DNA of 64,000 bases from Pseudanabaena sp. UWO311. Its GTDB lineage: Bacteria > Cyanobacteriota > Cyanobacteriia > Pseudanabaenales > Pseudanabaenaceae. The stretch's first letter is position 1, and the number at the start of each line of letters is the position of its first letter. The notes under the pieces were generated by a model. That model had not been told where the DNA came from. It worked only from the letters and a program-made list of their open reading frames with translations, and searched no databases. Made by a program: the position numbers and the translations under genes. Of this stretch, positions 14,086 through 22,991 are shown piece by piece. Where the stretch lies: NCBI RefSeq assembly GCF_006937785.1, contig NZ_SJEE01000003.1, forward strand, positions 1-64,000, in the 5' to 3' direction.

Positions 14086-16743
14086 ATGTCTTCTCGGTTC
14101 TATTCGTTAATGTTTGTGTTTACAACTGGGCTTTTTGGGATGGTGATATCTCCTAATCTGCCCTTAGTGACAGCTCAAGTGCAAACAAATCAAGACCGCA
14201 AAGCAGAGGCAGATCGGCTGAATAAACAAGGGCTACAGCAATGCCAAGCTGGTCAGTGCGAAGCTGCAATACAGTCATATCAACAAGCACTAAATATCTA
14301 TCGCGAAATCAAAGATCGTCAGAGTGAAGTGAATACACTCGGAAATTTAGGGAAAACATACGAATCACTGGGGAAATATGAAGAGGCGATCGCATCCCAT
14401 AGCAAGAGTCTAGAAATCGCTAAAGAGATAGGCGATCGCCGTGGAGAAGCAGAATCTCAAATCAATTTAGGTGTTATCTACCGTTCGCGCGGTAACTATG
14501 TCAAGGCGATGGCTTATCACGAACAGAGTTTAGCCATTACCCGTGAGATTGGAGATCGCCGTGGGGAAGGCTCATCTCTGGGTAATTTGGGAATGAACTA
14601 CTACGCATTAGGAGACTACGCTAAAGCCATCGACTATCACCAGCAACGACTAGTCATTGCTCGCGAGATCAACGACCGTCAAGGCGAAGGCAATGCAATG
14701 GGCAATCTCGGCAATGCCTATCGCTCTCAGGGCAACTATGCTAAAGCGATTGAATTTCAAGAGAAGCGTTTAGCAATCACTCGCGAAATCAAAGAAATCC
14801 GTGGCGAAGGACAGGCTCTTGGGTTTTTAGGACTTGTTTATCGTGCGCTTGGGGACTATCCCAAATCGATAGCATATTATCAGCAGAGCTTAGCGATCGC
14901 CACCAAGATTAACGATCGTCTCAGTCGAGCTAAGTCCCTCGGTTACTTAGGTAATGTGTATTACGATCTGGGCAATTATAACGAGGCAATTAAGTATCAC
15001 CAGTCAAGCTTAAAGGCAGCTCAGGAAATTAGCGATCGCCGTGGTGAAGGCAAATCGCTGGGATATCTGGGTAATGCTTATGAGGCTCAAGGAAATTATG
15101 CCAAAGCGATCGCTAACTATGAAGCCAGTTTAAAGATTGCTCAAGAAGTCAAAGATCTCCGTGGCGAAGGTAAAACTCTGGGCTCGCTGGGCAGTACCTA
15201 CTATGCACTGGGTGACTATGCTAAAGCAATTGGCTATCATAAGTCTGGATTAGAGATCGCCCGTAAAATCAAAAACCGTGATGGCGAAAGAGTTGCCCTC
15301 AGCAATATTGGTTTAACTCTTCAAGCACAAAACCAAACGGATTTATCTATCGTCTTCTATAAGCAATCTGTCAATGTCAGCGAATCCATTCGCAAAGATA
15401 TTCGTAGCCTCGATCAAGATATCCAAAAATCCTACATAGGTACGGTTGAGAGCTCCTATCGCCGCCTCGCTGATCTGCTGCTCAAACAAGGTCGAGTCAT
15501 GGAAGCTTTGCAAATCCTTGATCTGCTTAAAGTCCAAGAACTTGAAGAATACCTCAAAAACATTAAGGGTAGCGATCGCACTGCTCAGGGAGTAAGGGTT
15601 TTAGAACCAGAGCAGGCTATTAGCGATAAGCTTTTATCGGTAAGCTTTGACAATAGCAAGGAAATCAATAGCCAACTTACCAATCAAATCCAACAACTTC
15701 CCAAATCAGAAATCAACAAAGTCCCCGCATATCTTCAACAAATCCCACAGGGTACAGTTTTACTTTATCCATTGATCTTAGGCGATCGCTTAGAAATCAT
15801 TCTCTTCTCACCCAACTCCCTTCCTATCAGCCGCACTGTAAAAATTTCTAGGGAGAAGCTAGAAAAATTAATTGCTGAGTTTAGATCTGGACTTCGCGAC
15901 ACCAGCTCTGAAGATGTCAAGGAGCCAGCTGAAGAACTCTATAATTTGCTGATTAAGCCCATCGAAACTGAACTTGTCAAAGCCAAAACCAAAACAATTC
16001 TCTATGCGCCTGATGGACAACTCCGCTATGTTCCCATCGCTGCCATCTATGATGGCAAAAAGTGGCTAATTGAGAAATATCGAATTAGTAATCTCATTGC
16101 CTATAGTCTCTCCGACTTTTCTCCAAAGCAAAAAAGTTCCCCTAGTATCTTAGCTGGGGCTTTTGGTGGTAAAGAAGGAGAGAAAAAGTTTGGTCAAATC
16201 GCTCTGCCTGCGACGATTAAAGAAGTCAAAGCGATCGCGAATACATTCCAAAACTCAGTCACTTTAACCGAAGCTAATTTCAGTCGCCAAGCGATCGAGT
16301 CAAAATTCAAAAATCATAATATTCTTCACCTAGCCACTCATGCCGAATTCAATACTGGTGTGCCAGATAACTCCTTTATTATTTTTGGCAATGGTGACAA
16401 AATTCGCCTCCATGAAATCACCGAGTGGCAAATCCCAAATGTAGATTTGATTATCTTAAGTGCCTGTCAGACTGGATTAGGTTCGCTTGGCAGCGGTGTA
16501 GAAATTTTAGGATTTGGTTATCAAGTCCAGAAAGCAGGTGCAAAGAATGCGATCGCCTCGCTCTGGTCAGTTAATGATGCAGGCACAGGTTCTCTGATGA
16601 CGGCTTTTTATGCGGAACTGCAAAAAGAAAATGCGGCGATTGCTGAGTCATTAAGGCGATCGCAAATCGCCTTAATCAAATCCAAAGACTATAACCATCC
16701 CTACTACTGGTCAGCATTTTTTGCGATCGGTAATGGGCTGTGA
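14086..16743 (+). CDS. Exported TPR-CHAT (caspase-like) protein 1
   Basis: An 885-residue protein. Residues 1-31 look like a signal peptide (TTGLFGMVISPNLPLVTAQ). About ten tetratricopeptide repeats follow (residues about 45-450, recurring GxxYxxxGDYxKAIxYxxxxL). The C-terminal CHAT domain has the caspase-type dyad His752 (LATHAEF) and Cys794 (SACQTG). CHAT proteases act in bacterial defence and programmed death systems, often regulated by TPR sensors. Cyanobacteria have many such genes of unknown role. A related gene lies 1.5 kb downstream, with a nuclease-like gene between. The signal peptide points to the periplasm or outside, which sets it apart from cytoplasmic defence CHAT proteins. Confidence 0.9.
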   Translation: MSSRFYSLMFVFTTGLFGMVISPNLPLVTAQVQTNQDRKAEADRLNKQGLQQCQAGQCEAAIQSYQQALNIYREIKDRQSEVNTLGNLGKTYESLGKYEEAIASHSKSLEIAKEIGDRRGEAESQINLGVIYRSRGNYVKAMAYHEQSLAITREIGDRRGEGSSLGNLGMNYYALGDYAKAIDYHQQRLVIAREINDRQGEGNAMGNLGNAYRSQGNYAKAIEFQEKRLAITREIKEIRGEGQALGFLGLVYRALGDYPKSIAYYQQSLAIATKINDRLSRAKSLGYLGNVYYDLGNYNEAIKYHQSSLKAAQEISDRRGEGKSLGYLGNAYEAQGNYAKAIANYEASLKIAQEVKDLRGEGKTLGSLGSTYYALGDYAKAIGYHKSGLEIARKIKNRDGERVALSNIGLTLQAQNQTDLSIVFYKQSVNVSESIRKDIRSLDQDIQKSYIGTVESSYRRLADLLLKQGRVMEALQILDLLKVQELEEYLKNIKGSDRTAQGVRVLEPEQAISDKLLSVSFDNSKEINSQLTNQIQQLPKSEINKVPAYLQQIPQGTVLLYPLILGDRLEIILFSPNSLPISRTVKISREKLEKLIAEFRSGLRDTSSEDVKEPAEELYNLLIKPIETELVKAKTKTILYAPDGQLRYVPIAAIYDGKKWLIEKYRISNLIAYSLSDFSPKQKSSPSILAGAFGGKEGEKKFGQIALPATIKEVKAIANTFQNSVTLTEANFSRQAIESKFKNHNILHLATHAEFNTGVPDNSFIIFGNGDKIRLHEITEWQIPNVDLIILSACQTGLGSLGSGVEILGFGYQVQKAGAKNAIASLWSVNDAGTGSLMTAFYAELQKENAAIAESLRRSQIALIKSKDYNHPYYWSAFFAIGNGL

Positions 16744-16846
16744 AAAAAGGAAAAAGGAAAAAGGAAAAGGGGGAAAGTTTTTCTTGAATTTGTTTTATGG
16801 ATTTAACTATTTGCAACAATCAATTAAAATTCGCTAATATAATCAA
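16744..16846. repeat. Short gap with GGAAAAA simple repeat
   Basis: The bases after the CHAT stop (16742-16775) are three to four copies of GGAAAAA followed by AAAAGGGGGAAAG. The complementary (CCTTTTT)n tract occurs inside the chrA coding region at 43848-43882. Confidence 0.7.
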
Positions 16847-17758
16847 ATGCGAACTGACACAATATTTTTTCAGTTATTTCAAACCTTTGATAGCTTGCTG
16901 TTTGAATTGGTGGGATTACCACCCGAAACAGCAGCAGGATATCGCTTTACTTCTGTGGAAATCAAGGAAAAAGCCTTTCGTTTTGATGGCATTTTTATAC
17001 CAGATTCGGTGGATAAAAATATCTGGTTTGTGGAGGTGCAGTTTCAAAAACGGACCGAATTTTATTGGGAATTTGTTGGCGAAATATTTCTGTATTTGAG
17101 TCAGTACAAACCAGAACATGATTGGCAAGCCGTCGCCATTTTAGCAAAGCGCAATATTGAGCCTGAGATACCAAAACAATTTAGAGAGCTATTAGCGAGT
17201 GAGCGTATTGTACGGATATATCTTGATGAGTTACCAGAAAATCAGTCGCTGCATATAGAACTGGTGAGGCTGATTGTTGCCCCGAAGAGGGAAACGGTGG
17301 CTTTAGCACAGCGGTTGGCTGGTCAGGTGGGGCAAGTAGATAGAGAAAGGATGATAGAATTTATTGAGACAGTTTTGCTGTATAAGTTTCCCCAAATGAG
17401 TCGAGAAGAGGTTGAGGCGATGTTTACGTTAAGTGATCTCAAAAAAACAAGAGTATATCGAGATGCAAAGCTTGAGGGTATTCGCGAAGGCAAGCTTGAG
17501 GGCAAGCTTGAGGGCAAACTTGAGGGCAAACTTGAGGGTGAAAAGATTGGGACACAGCGCGGTCAAGTCTTGGGACGGCAGCAGGCTCTCAAACAGGTTG
17601 CGGTACGGCTACTAACGCGGAAGTTTGGTAAGGTGACGCTGAAGATGGTGAAGCGGTTAGATAAGCTATCGGCGGAGCAGTTGGAGGAATTGGCGGAGGC
17701 GGTGTTGGATTTTGAGAAGGTTGCTGATTTGGAGGCATGGTTGACAAGTAAAAAGTAA
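16847..17758 (+). CDS. Rpn/DUF2887-type PD-(D/E)XK nuclease-like protein
   Basis: A 303-residue protein. The N-terminal 130 residues fit the DUF2887/Rpn nuclease-like fold: RFDGIFIP gives the active-site Asp and WFVEVQFQK gives the E-x-Q/K strand. Four perfect KLEG repeats plus flanking GIREG and GEKIG form a charged coil (residues about 208-236), and a DUF4351-like helical tail (VAVRLLTRKFGKV, LDKLSAEQLEELAEAVLDF) ends the protein. Rpn proteins promote recombination through nuclease activity. It lies between two CHAT genes on the same strand. The start ATG 16847 (MRTDTIFFQLFQ) is typical for the family. Confidence 0.85.
   Translation: MRTDTIFFQLFQTFDSLLFELVGLPPETAAGYRFTSVEIKEKAFRFDGIFIPDSVDKNIWFVEVQFQKRTEFYWEFVGEIFLYLSQYKPEHDWQAVAILAKRNIEPEIPKQFRELLASERIVRIYLDELPENQSLHIELVRLIVAPKRETVALAQRLAGQVGQVDRERMIEFIETVLLYKFPQMSREEVEAMFTLSDLKKTRVYRDAKLEGIREGKLEGKLEGKLEGKLEGEKIGTQRGQVLGRQQALKQVAVRLLTRKFGKVTLKMVKRLDKLSAEQLEELAEAVLDFEKVADLEAWLTSKK
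17489..17536 (+). repeat. Four tandem 12-bp units encoding KLEG
   Basis: GGCAAGCTTGAG twice, then GGCAAACTTGAG twice, in frame inside the Rpn-type gene. The two unit variants differ by one silent base, so copies arose in pairs. Copy number is likely to vary between strains by slippage. Confidence 0.9.
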
Positions 17759-17784
17759 AAGGGCAAAAGTAAAAAAATCTTTAG

Positions 17785-17853
17785 GGGTTAAGCATTTGCG
17801 CCACCATTTTAAAACTCCTCACAAAAAAATCTCTGTACGCAAATGCTAAACCC
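17785..17853. repeat. MITE-like inverted repeat
   Basis: GGGTTAAGCATTTGCG (17785-17800) and CGCAAATGCTAAACCC (17838-17853) pair with one mismatch around a 37-base centre. The spacing and the wording resemble a dispersed cyanobacterial element rather than a terminator. A minus-strand frame through it (17781-17996) has no protein-like features. Confidence 0.55.
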
Positions 17854-17995
17854 TCTTCGCTCTCGTAGATAAATTGTGGCTGCGATCGCGGGGCTTGGGC
17901 GATCGCATTACCGTTTGATAATCGCGTTGATATACATAAACGATGGTGGTAATGTTTCTCCCCTCCGAGATTGTCTGTTTCTTCGTTGCAGTTCA

Positions 17996-18063
17996 TAGAT
18001 CTCCGACTTTTTTTGTGACTAGCACAACTAATTGGTAAACGTGCAGAAAAAGTCGGAGATCTA
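17996..18063. repeat. Inverted repeat with structured loop
   Basis: TAGATCTCCGACTTTTT (17996-18012) pairs with its complement ending at 18063, and the loop contains GCAC / GTGC. Together with 17785-17853 it fills the 400-base gap before the second CHAT gene, which otherwise shows nothing recognisable. Confidence 0.6.
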
Positions 18064-18193
18064 AATTACGGGGAATAGGTGATTGTGAATATTTGGTTAT
18101 GTTTTTTGTAACGAATACCTGTTTCTTGGAATATCACTTTATGCTGGCTGGTAGGCGACTGTGGGTTTTGATGTAAATGCAAAGGTTTTGGCG

Positions 18194-21103
18194 ATGAATA
18201 AGGTTGTTGGGATTGCGATGTTGACTTTTTTGGCTTGTGGACAAGTGCAGATAGTGATGAGTGAAAGCGTTCAAGCGCAATCTGTGCAAGACCGCAAGAC
18301 TGAGGTAGATAAATTAGTCGAGCTGGGTAAGCAACAGAACGAGAATGGTCAGTATCAGGATGCTTTAAAGTCATATCAATCAGCATTAAATCTCTATCGA
18401 CTTATAAAGAATCAAAAGGGTGAGGTAACCGCTCTAATCGGATTGGGAGATGTGTATGAAAGTTTACAACAATTTCAAAAAGCGCTTGAGTTCTTTCAGC
18501 AAGCCTTAGATATCTCCAAACAAATAGGCGATCGTCTTGGCGAAGCAAAGTCTCTCAATGGTTATGGTTCTGCCTATGCCAGTCATGGAAATTCACAGAA
18601 AACACAAAAAGCGATCGAGTTCTTTCAGCAATCCTTAGCTATTTCCAAACAAATAGGCGATCGTCTTGGTGAAGTAAAAGCTCTCAATGGTCTTGGCTTT
18701 GTCTATGGCAATCTAGGACAGTTTCAAAAAGGAATTGATTACTATCAGCAGTCTGCAACACTCGCAAAGCTAATTGGTGAACGCAAATATGAAGCAGATG
18801 CACTTTTTAGAATAGGGCTTATTTTCTATTTAGCAAAAGATTATAGAAAATTAATTGACTATTCCCAAGCATCTTTAGAAATCTATCAGCAAATCAACAA
18901 CCGCAAAGGTCAAGCAATTTCACTATTCATTCTTGGTGAAGCATATAATTCGCTCGGATATTACCAAAAAGCTCTCGATTACAATCAACAATCCCTAACT
19001 ATTTCCAAACAAATTGGCAATGGCTATTATGAGGCATCATCGCTTAGGTCTATGGTCGGTATTTACAGGAATCTTGGACAGTACCAAAAAATGATTGATT
19101 TCTTTCAACAATCCTTAGTGATTTACAAGAAAATGGGTAATCGATATGGTGAAGGTGCTACGCTTGGAGACATAGGTGCTGCATATAATGTATTAAAGCA
19201 ACCTCAAAAAGCAATTGAATATTATCAACAATCTATTGTAATTGCCAAACAAATGAAAGCTCTTCATACAGAAGGAGCTGCTCTCAACGGTCTTGGCAGT
19301 TCATATAAAGATTTAGGGGATTACCAAAAAGCGCTTGCCTATTATCAACAAGGTTTAAACATCTTTACTCAAAACAATCTTCTTGGGGATGACTATGAAA
19401 TAGGTGATTTGCTCAACAACATAGGTGTTGTTAACAACTTGTTAGGACAGAACCAAACAGCAATTGTTTATTATCAGCAATCTTTAGCTCTCTTTAAACA
19501 AATTAGTTCTAGAAAAGGTGAGGCAGACACGTTAAATAACCTTGGTAAATTATTCGCCAAACTGCAACAGCCCGAACTCGCAATTCTTTTTTATAAACAA
19601 TCTGTCAACCTTCGTGAATCGATTCGCAAAGATATACGTGGACTTAGCAAAGAAGAACAAAAATCCTATCTATCCACAGTTGAAGAAACCTATCGCAATC
19701 TCGCCGACCTACTGCTCAAACAAGACCGCATCCTCGAAGCCCAACAAGTCCTAGATCTTCTCAAAGTCCAAGAACTAGGCGACTACCTCCGAACCGTGCG
19801 CGGCAACAGCCAAACCTCCCAAGGAATAGACCTGCAACGCCCCGAACAAAACATCATCGCCCTCGCCACCGAACTCACCAACCTCCAACAAAAAGACCGC
19901 GAGAATAAACTCAGTGAAACCGAACAACAACGCCTCGCCCAATTAGTCCAAACAGAACGCGACCAAAACAAACAATTTAACTCCTTCCTCAATAGCCCCG
20001 AAATCAAAAAACTGATTACCGAACTGCGTCGCGTTGAAGACCAGCAAAACCTCAACCTCACTAGCTATCGCAAACTCCAAAAAGATGTGCTTATTCAAAT
20101 TCCCAATGCAGTCCTGCTCTATCCCCTGATCCTAGACGATCGCATCGAGCTAATCATCATCAACGCCAAAACCCCACCCCTACGCCGCACTGTCAAAATC
20201 AAACGCGAACAACTCAATCAAGAAATAGTTGACTTCCTGAAAGGGCTACGTGATGCTGGCTCCGAAGATGTCAAAGAACCTGCCCAAACACTCTATAAAT
20301 TACTAATTCAACCCTTTGAATCAGAACTGCAAGAGCTAAAAATCGATACGATTATTTATGCTCCCGATGGACAACTGCGCTATATTCCCCTCTCGGCGCT
20401 CCATGATGGCAAACAATGGCTAGTCGAACGCTATCGCGTTAACAACATCACTGCTGAATCCCTCACCTCCTTTGCACCAAAACCACTTGCGAAACCACAC
20501 ATCTTTGCAGGCGCATTTGGTGGCAAAGCAGGAGTGAAGAGCTATGCAGGATTTACTGGCTTACCTGCTACTCTCACCGAAGTCCAAAAAATTGCCAGTC
20601 TCTTCCCTAACACCACCACCTTTACCGAAGCCGCCTTTAGCAAACAAATCACCGAAACCAAAGCTAATTCCCATACGATTCTGCATCTGGCTACCCACGG
20701 AAAGTTATCAGTGGGAACTCCCGAAGACTCATTTATCCTGTTTGGCAATGGTGACAAGGCAACGATTAGAGAGATTCAAGATTGGTCATTGAGCAATGTG
20801 GATTTAGTAATCCTCAGTGCTTGTCAGTCAGGTATTGGCAGCAAATTAGGCACTGGTGTCGAGATCTTAGGATTAGGCTATCAAATGCAAGCGGCAGGAG
20901 CCAGAGTTGCGATCGCCTCGCTCTGGTTAGTCAATGATGTTGGGACTCAAGCACTCATGACTGCTTTTTATAGCGAGTTGCAAAAAGGCGATGTCACAGT
21001 TACAGAAGCTTTACGCAGAGCGCAAATATCGCTAATCAAATCGCCTCAATTCAATCATCCTAATTACTGGTCAGCATTTTTTGCGATCGGTAATGGATTG
21101 TAA
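18194..21103 (+). CDS. Exported TPR-CHAT (caspase-like) protein 2
   Basis: About 969 residues from ATG 18194, chosen over GTG 18161 because it gives a clean signal peptide (MNKVVGIAMLTFLACGQ..., cleavage near QAQS). About twelve TPR units follow (recurring GxxYxxxGxYQKAIxYYQQSL). A long helical linker rich in Q, E and K leads to the C-terminal CHAT domain with His835 (LATHGKL) and Cys877 (SACQSG). It is a paralogue of the protein at 14086-16743, closest in the CHAT domain (AFGGK, NYWSAFFAIGNGL endings). Its last 40 bases overlap the convergent flavoprotein gene. Confidence 0.9.
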   Translation: MNKVVGIAMLTFLACGQVQIVMSESVQAQSVQDRKTEVDKLVELGKQQNENGQYQDALKSYQSALNLYRLIKNQKGEVTALIGLGDVYESLQQFQKALEFFQQALDISKQIGDRLGEAKSLNGYGSAYASHGNSQKTQKAIEFFQQSLAISKQIGDRLGEVKALNGLGFVYGNLGQFQKGIDYYQQSATLAKLIGERKYEADALFRIGLIFYLAKDYRKLIDYSQASLEIYQQINNRKGQAISLFILGEAYNSLGYYQKALDYNQQSLTISKQIGNGYYEASSLRSMVGIYRNLGQYQKMIDFFQQSLVIYKKMGNRYGEGATLGDIGAAYNVLKQPQKAIEYYQQSIVIAKQMKALHTEGAALNGLGSSYKDLGDYQKALAYYQQGLNIFTQNNLLGDDYEIGDLLNNIGVVNNLLGQNQTAIVYYQQSLALFKQISSRKGEADTLNNLGKLFAKLQQPELAILFYKQSVNLRESIRKDIRGLSKEEQKSYLSTVEETYRNLADLLLKQDRILEAQQVLDLLKVQELGDYLRTVRGNSQTSQGIDLQRPEQNIIALATELTNLQQKDRENKLSETEQQRLAQLVQTERDQNKQFNSFLNSPEIKKLITELRRVEDQQNLNLTSYRKLQKDVLIQIPNAVLLYPLILDDRIELIIINAKTPPLRRTVKIKREQLNQEIVDFLKGLRDAGSEDVKEPAQTLYKLLIQPFESELQELKIDTIIYAPDGQLRYIPLSALHDGKQWLVERYRVNNITAESLTSFAPKPLAKPHIFAGAFGGKAGVKSYAGFTGLPATLTEVQKIASLFPNTTTFTEAAFSKQITETKANSHTILHLATHGKLSVGTPEDSFILFGNGDKATIREIQDWSLSNVDLVILSACQSGIGSKLGTGVEILGLGYQMQAAGARVAIASLWLVNDVGTQALMTAFYSELQKGDVTVTEALRRAQISLIKSPQFNHPNYWSAFFAIGNGL

Positions 21104-22359
21104 AACTCAGCATTTATACCCTGCGCAGCAATCCAAGCCGTAGTCCATGCACTCTGGAAATTAAAACCACCCGTCACACCATCTATATCCAACACTTCAC
21201 CAGCAAAAAACAAACCTTGGCAAATCTTACTTTCCATCGTCTGAAAATTAACATCTTGCAAACGAATCCCGCCACAAGTTACAAACTCTTCTTTAAACAC
21301 ACCCTTGCCCGCGATCGCATATTCACTGGCGCTTAGTACATTCACAATTTGCTGAATAGCTTTATTAGAAATATCTGCCCAGCGCTTCTCTAGTTCCACT
21401 TCAGCTTTATCGAGCAGATATTCCCATAGACGAAGTGAGATATCTACAGGACAATAATTAGATACAAATTTCTTGGGCTGATCAGTCTTCGCACTCAGCA
21501 AAATCTGCTTGATTGCCTCTACCTTGAGCGAAGGAATCCAATTAACCGCTAATTTTGCCTGATAGTTGCAATCATGCAATTCTCGCGCCGCCCATGCTGA
21601 CAACTTTAAAACGGCGGGGCCACTCAATCCCCAATGGGTAATTAACAGAGCACCCGATTGTTCCAATTGATTTCGAGCAGATTTTTTCTTGTCAGGATTA
21701 GAATTTGATATTAACAGCTTTACTGTGGCGGGGTTAACGCTGACTCCAGCCAGTTCATGAAGTTTAGAATCTTTAATATTAAATGTAAAAAGTGAAGGTA
21801 CAGGAGGTTCTAGTTCATGTCCTAGCGATCGCGCGATCGCATAGCCAGATGGACTGCTACCAGTAGCAAGTAATAGGCGATCGCAAATTATATTCTCGCC
21901 ATTTTTGAGAATCACATCAAATTTGCTATCTCCCAAATGCTCAATTTTTTGAACTAAAACATTATTGCGGAGAACCACACCAGCTTTTTTAGCAGCAAAC
22001 ATCAGTGCTTCCACAATCGTTTCTGAATCATCTGTAATAGGGAACATTCTGCCATCTGCCTCCGTTTTTAGCTTCACTCCTTCTGCATTAAACCAGCGCA
22101 CGACATCTAAAGCCTGAAACCGTGAAAATGCTCCCCGTAAAGCTTTACTCCCTCGAGGATAGTTCAGAACTAATTGCGAAGGTTCAAAACAATGATGGGT
22201 AACGTTGCAGCGTCCTCCGCCTGAAATTCGCACCTTGGCAAGCGGCTGTCGTCCTGCCTCTAATAAAGTTACTCGCGTATGTGGTGCTTGCGCCGCATGG
22301 ATTGCGCCAAAAAAGCCTGCTGCCCCGCCACCTATAACTACAACTTCTGTACTTGCCAT
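21064..22359 (-). CDS. HI0933/YhiN-family flavoprotein
   Basis: A 431-residue FAD-binding oxidoreductase. The N terminus has the dinucleotide loop VIGGGAAG (residues 7-14), followed by KVRISGGGRCNVTH, a hallmark of the HI0933 family, and the C terminus has FFAGEVLDIDGVTGGFNFQ, also diagnostic. The physiological substrate is not established for most members. Its last 13 codons are antisense to the end of the second CHAT gene. ATG 22359 directly precedes VVVIGGG after three residues and is convincing. Confidence 0.9.
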   Translation of the reverse strand: MASTEVVVIGGGAAGFFGAIHAAQAPHTRVTLLEAGRQPLAKVRISGGGRCNVTHHCFEPSQLVLNYPRGSKALRGAFSRFQALDVVRWFNAEGVKLKTEADGRMFPITDDSETIVEALMFAAKKAGVVLRNNVLVQKIEHLGDSKFDVILKNGENIICDRLLLATGSSPSGYAIARSLGHELEPPVPSLFTFNIKDSKLHELAGVSVNPATVKLLISNSNPDKKKSARNQLEQSGALLITHWGLSGPAVLKLSAWAARELHDCNYQAKLAVNWIPSLKVEAIKQILLSAKTDQPKKFVSNYCPVDISLRLWEYLLDKAEVELEKRWADISNKAIQQIVNVLSASEYAIAGKGVFKEEFVTCGGIRLQDVNFQTMESKICQGLFFAGEVLDIDGVTGGFNFQSAWTTAWIAAQGINAEFYNPLPIAKNADQ

Positions 22360-22373
22360 GATTAACCCTAATG

Positions 22374-22402
22374 AGATAGGCGGCGCGAAGCGCTGCCTAT
22401 CT
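22374..22402 (-). terminator. Hairpin between two minus-strand genes
   Basis: A 13-bp stem (AGATAGGC... with ...GCCTATCT, one G-T pair, tip GCGC-GAA-GCGC). It begins at the stop codon of the gene ending at 22402 and lies 14 bases upstream of the flavoprotein start. Confidence 0.7.
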
Positions 22403-22710
22403 TAGATTTTACCATTTCGACAAGATTGAAAAATATTGATTACATCTTGAGGTACTTGCTTAGTCTCTCTTGCGGCGGTGTCAATCTTTAAGAACTCCGC
22501 AAAGGTATATTGCGATCGCAATTTGTCTAAACTACAAACACAAAATTCTTTGCTATTAGTAAATCCACAACCTTTCATGAAAGTCCTAGTTACTTCTTGA
22601 GGATATTCGTACTTCTCTTGAGTAGCAGGCTTATTCTCTTCTGCCCCAGCCATAGAGATCCCAGAGACAGCTAACACAAATGTGGCGAGAGCAAGTAGAT
22701 AGTGGCGCAT
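22402..22710 (-). CDS. Small exported cysteine-containing protein
   Basis: A 102-residue protein with a signal peptide (MRHYLLALATFVLAVSGISM, cleavage near AGAEE). The mature part has four cysteines (CGFTNSKEFCVC and a late SC), suggesting one or two disulfides. No family name is recognised. Related small periplasmic proteins with this Cys pattern occur in cyanobacteria (recollection, not checked). It is followed by a hairpin terminator. Confidence 0.7.
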   Translation of the reverse strand: MRHYLLALATFVLAVSGISMAGAEENKPATQEKYEYPQEVTRTFMKGCGFTNSKEFCVCSLDKLRSQYTFAEFLKIDTAARETKQVPQDVINIFQSCRNGKI

Positions 22711-22818
22711 ATTTACTTTTGTTGATAATCGTTGCTGAGCGCGTAGATGATTATATTAGCAAGTAGAAGCAGCGCTTTGTAATTCCCTGAAGCCAAAATA
22801 TATCTTGTCGCAAAGCAA

Positions 22819-22868
22819 GAACCAGTTTTTTGTGGCGGGGGGAATCCGCGCCACAAAAAAACTGGTTC
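22819..22868. repeat. Long inverted repeat upstream of the small exported protein
   Basis: GAACCAGTTTTTTGTGGCG (22819-22837) pairs with the complement ending at 22868, with one bulged A. It lies upstream of both divergent neighbours (22710 minus, 22992 plus), so it is not at a gene end. The surrounding 280 bases hold no supported gene. Confidence 0.7.
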
Positions 22869-22991
22869 CTTATTAAATCTCGGCGATGTAATGCCTTTTG
22901 ACTTGTGCAATTTCTATCATCGGGATGACTGCATAGATTACGGTTTCATGACAACATCTATATAGTCATCCCGTATTGATTGAGCGTTTGA

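Noticed and set aside
17781-17996. 71-codon minus-strand frame
   Set aside because: It runs through the MITE-like palindrome and has no domain features; most likely repeat-derived.
22713-22910. 65-codon minus-strand frame
   Set aside because: It lies on a long palindrome and shows no protein-like features.
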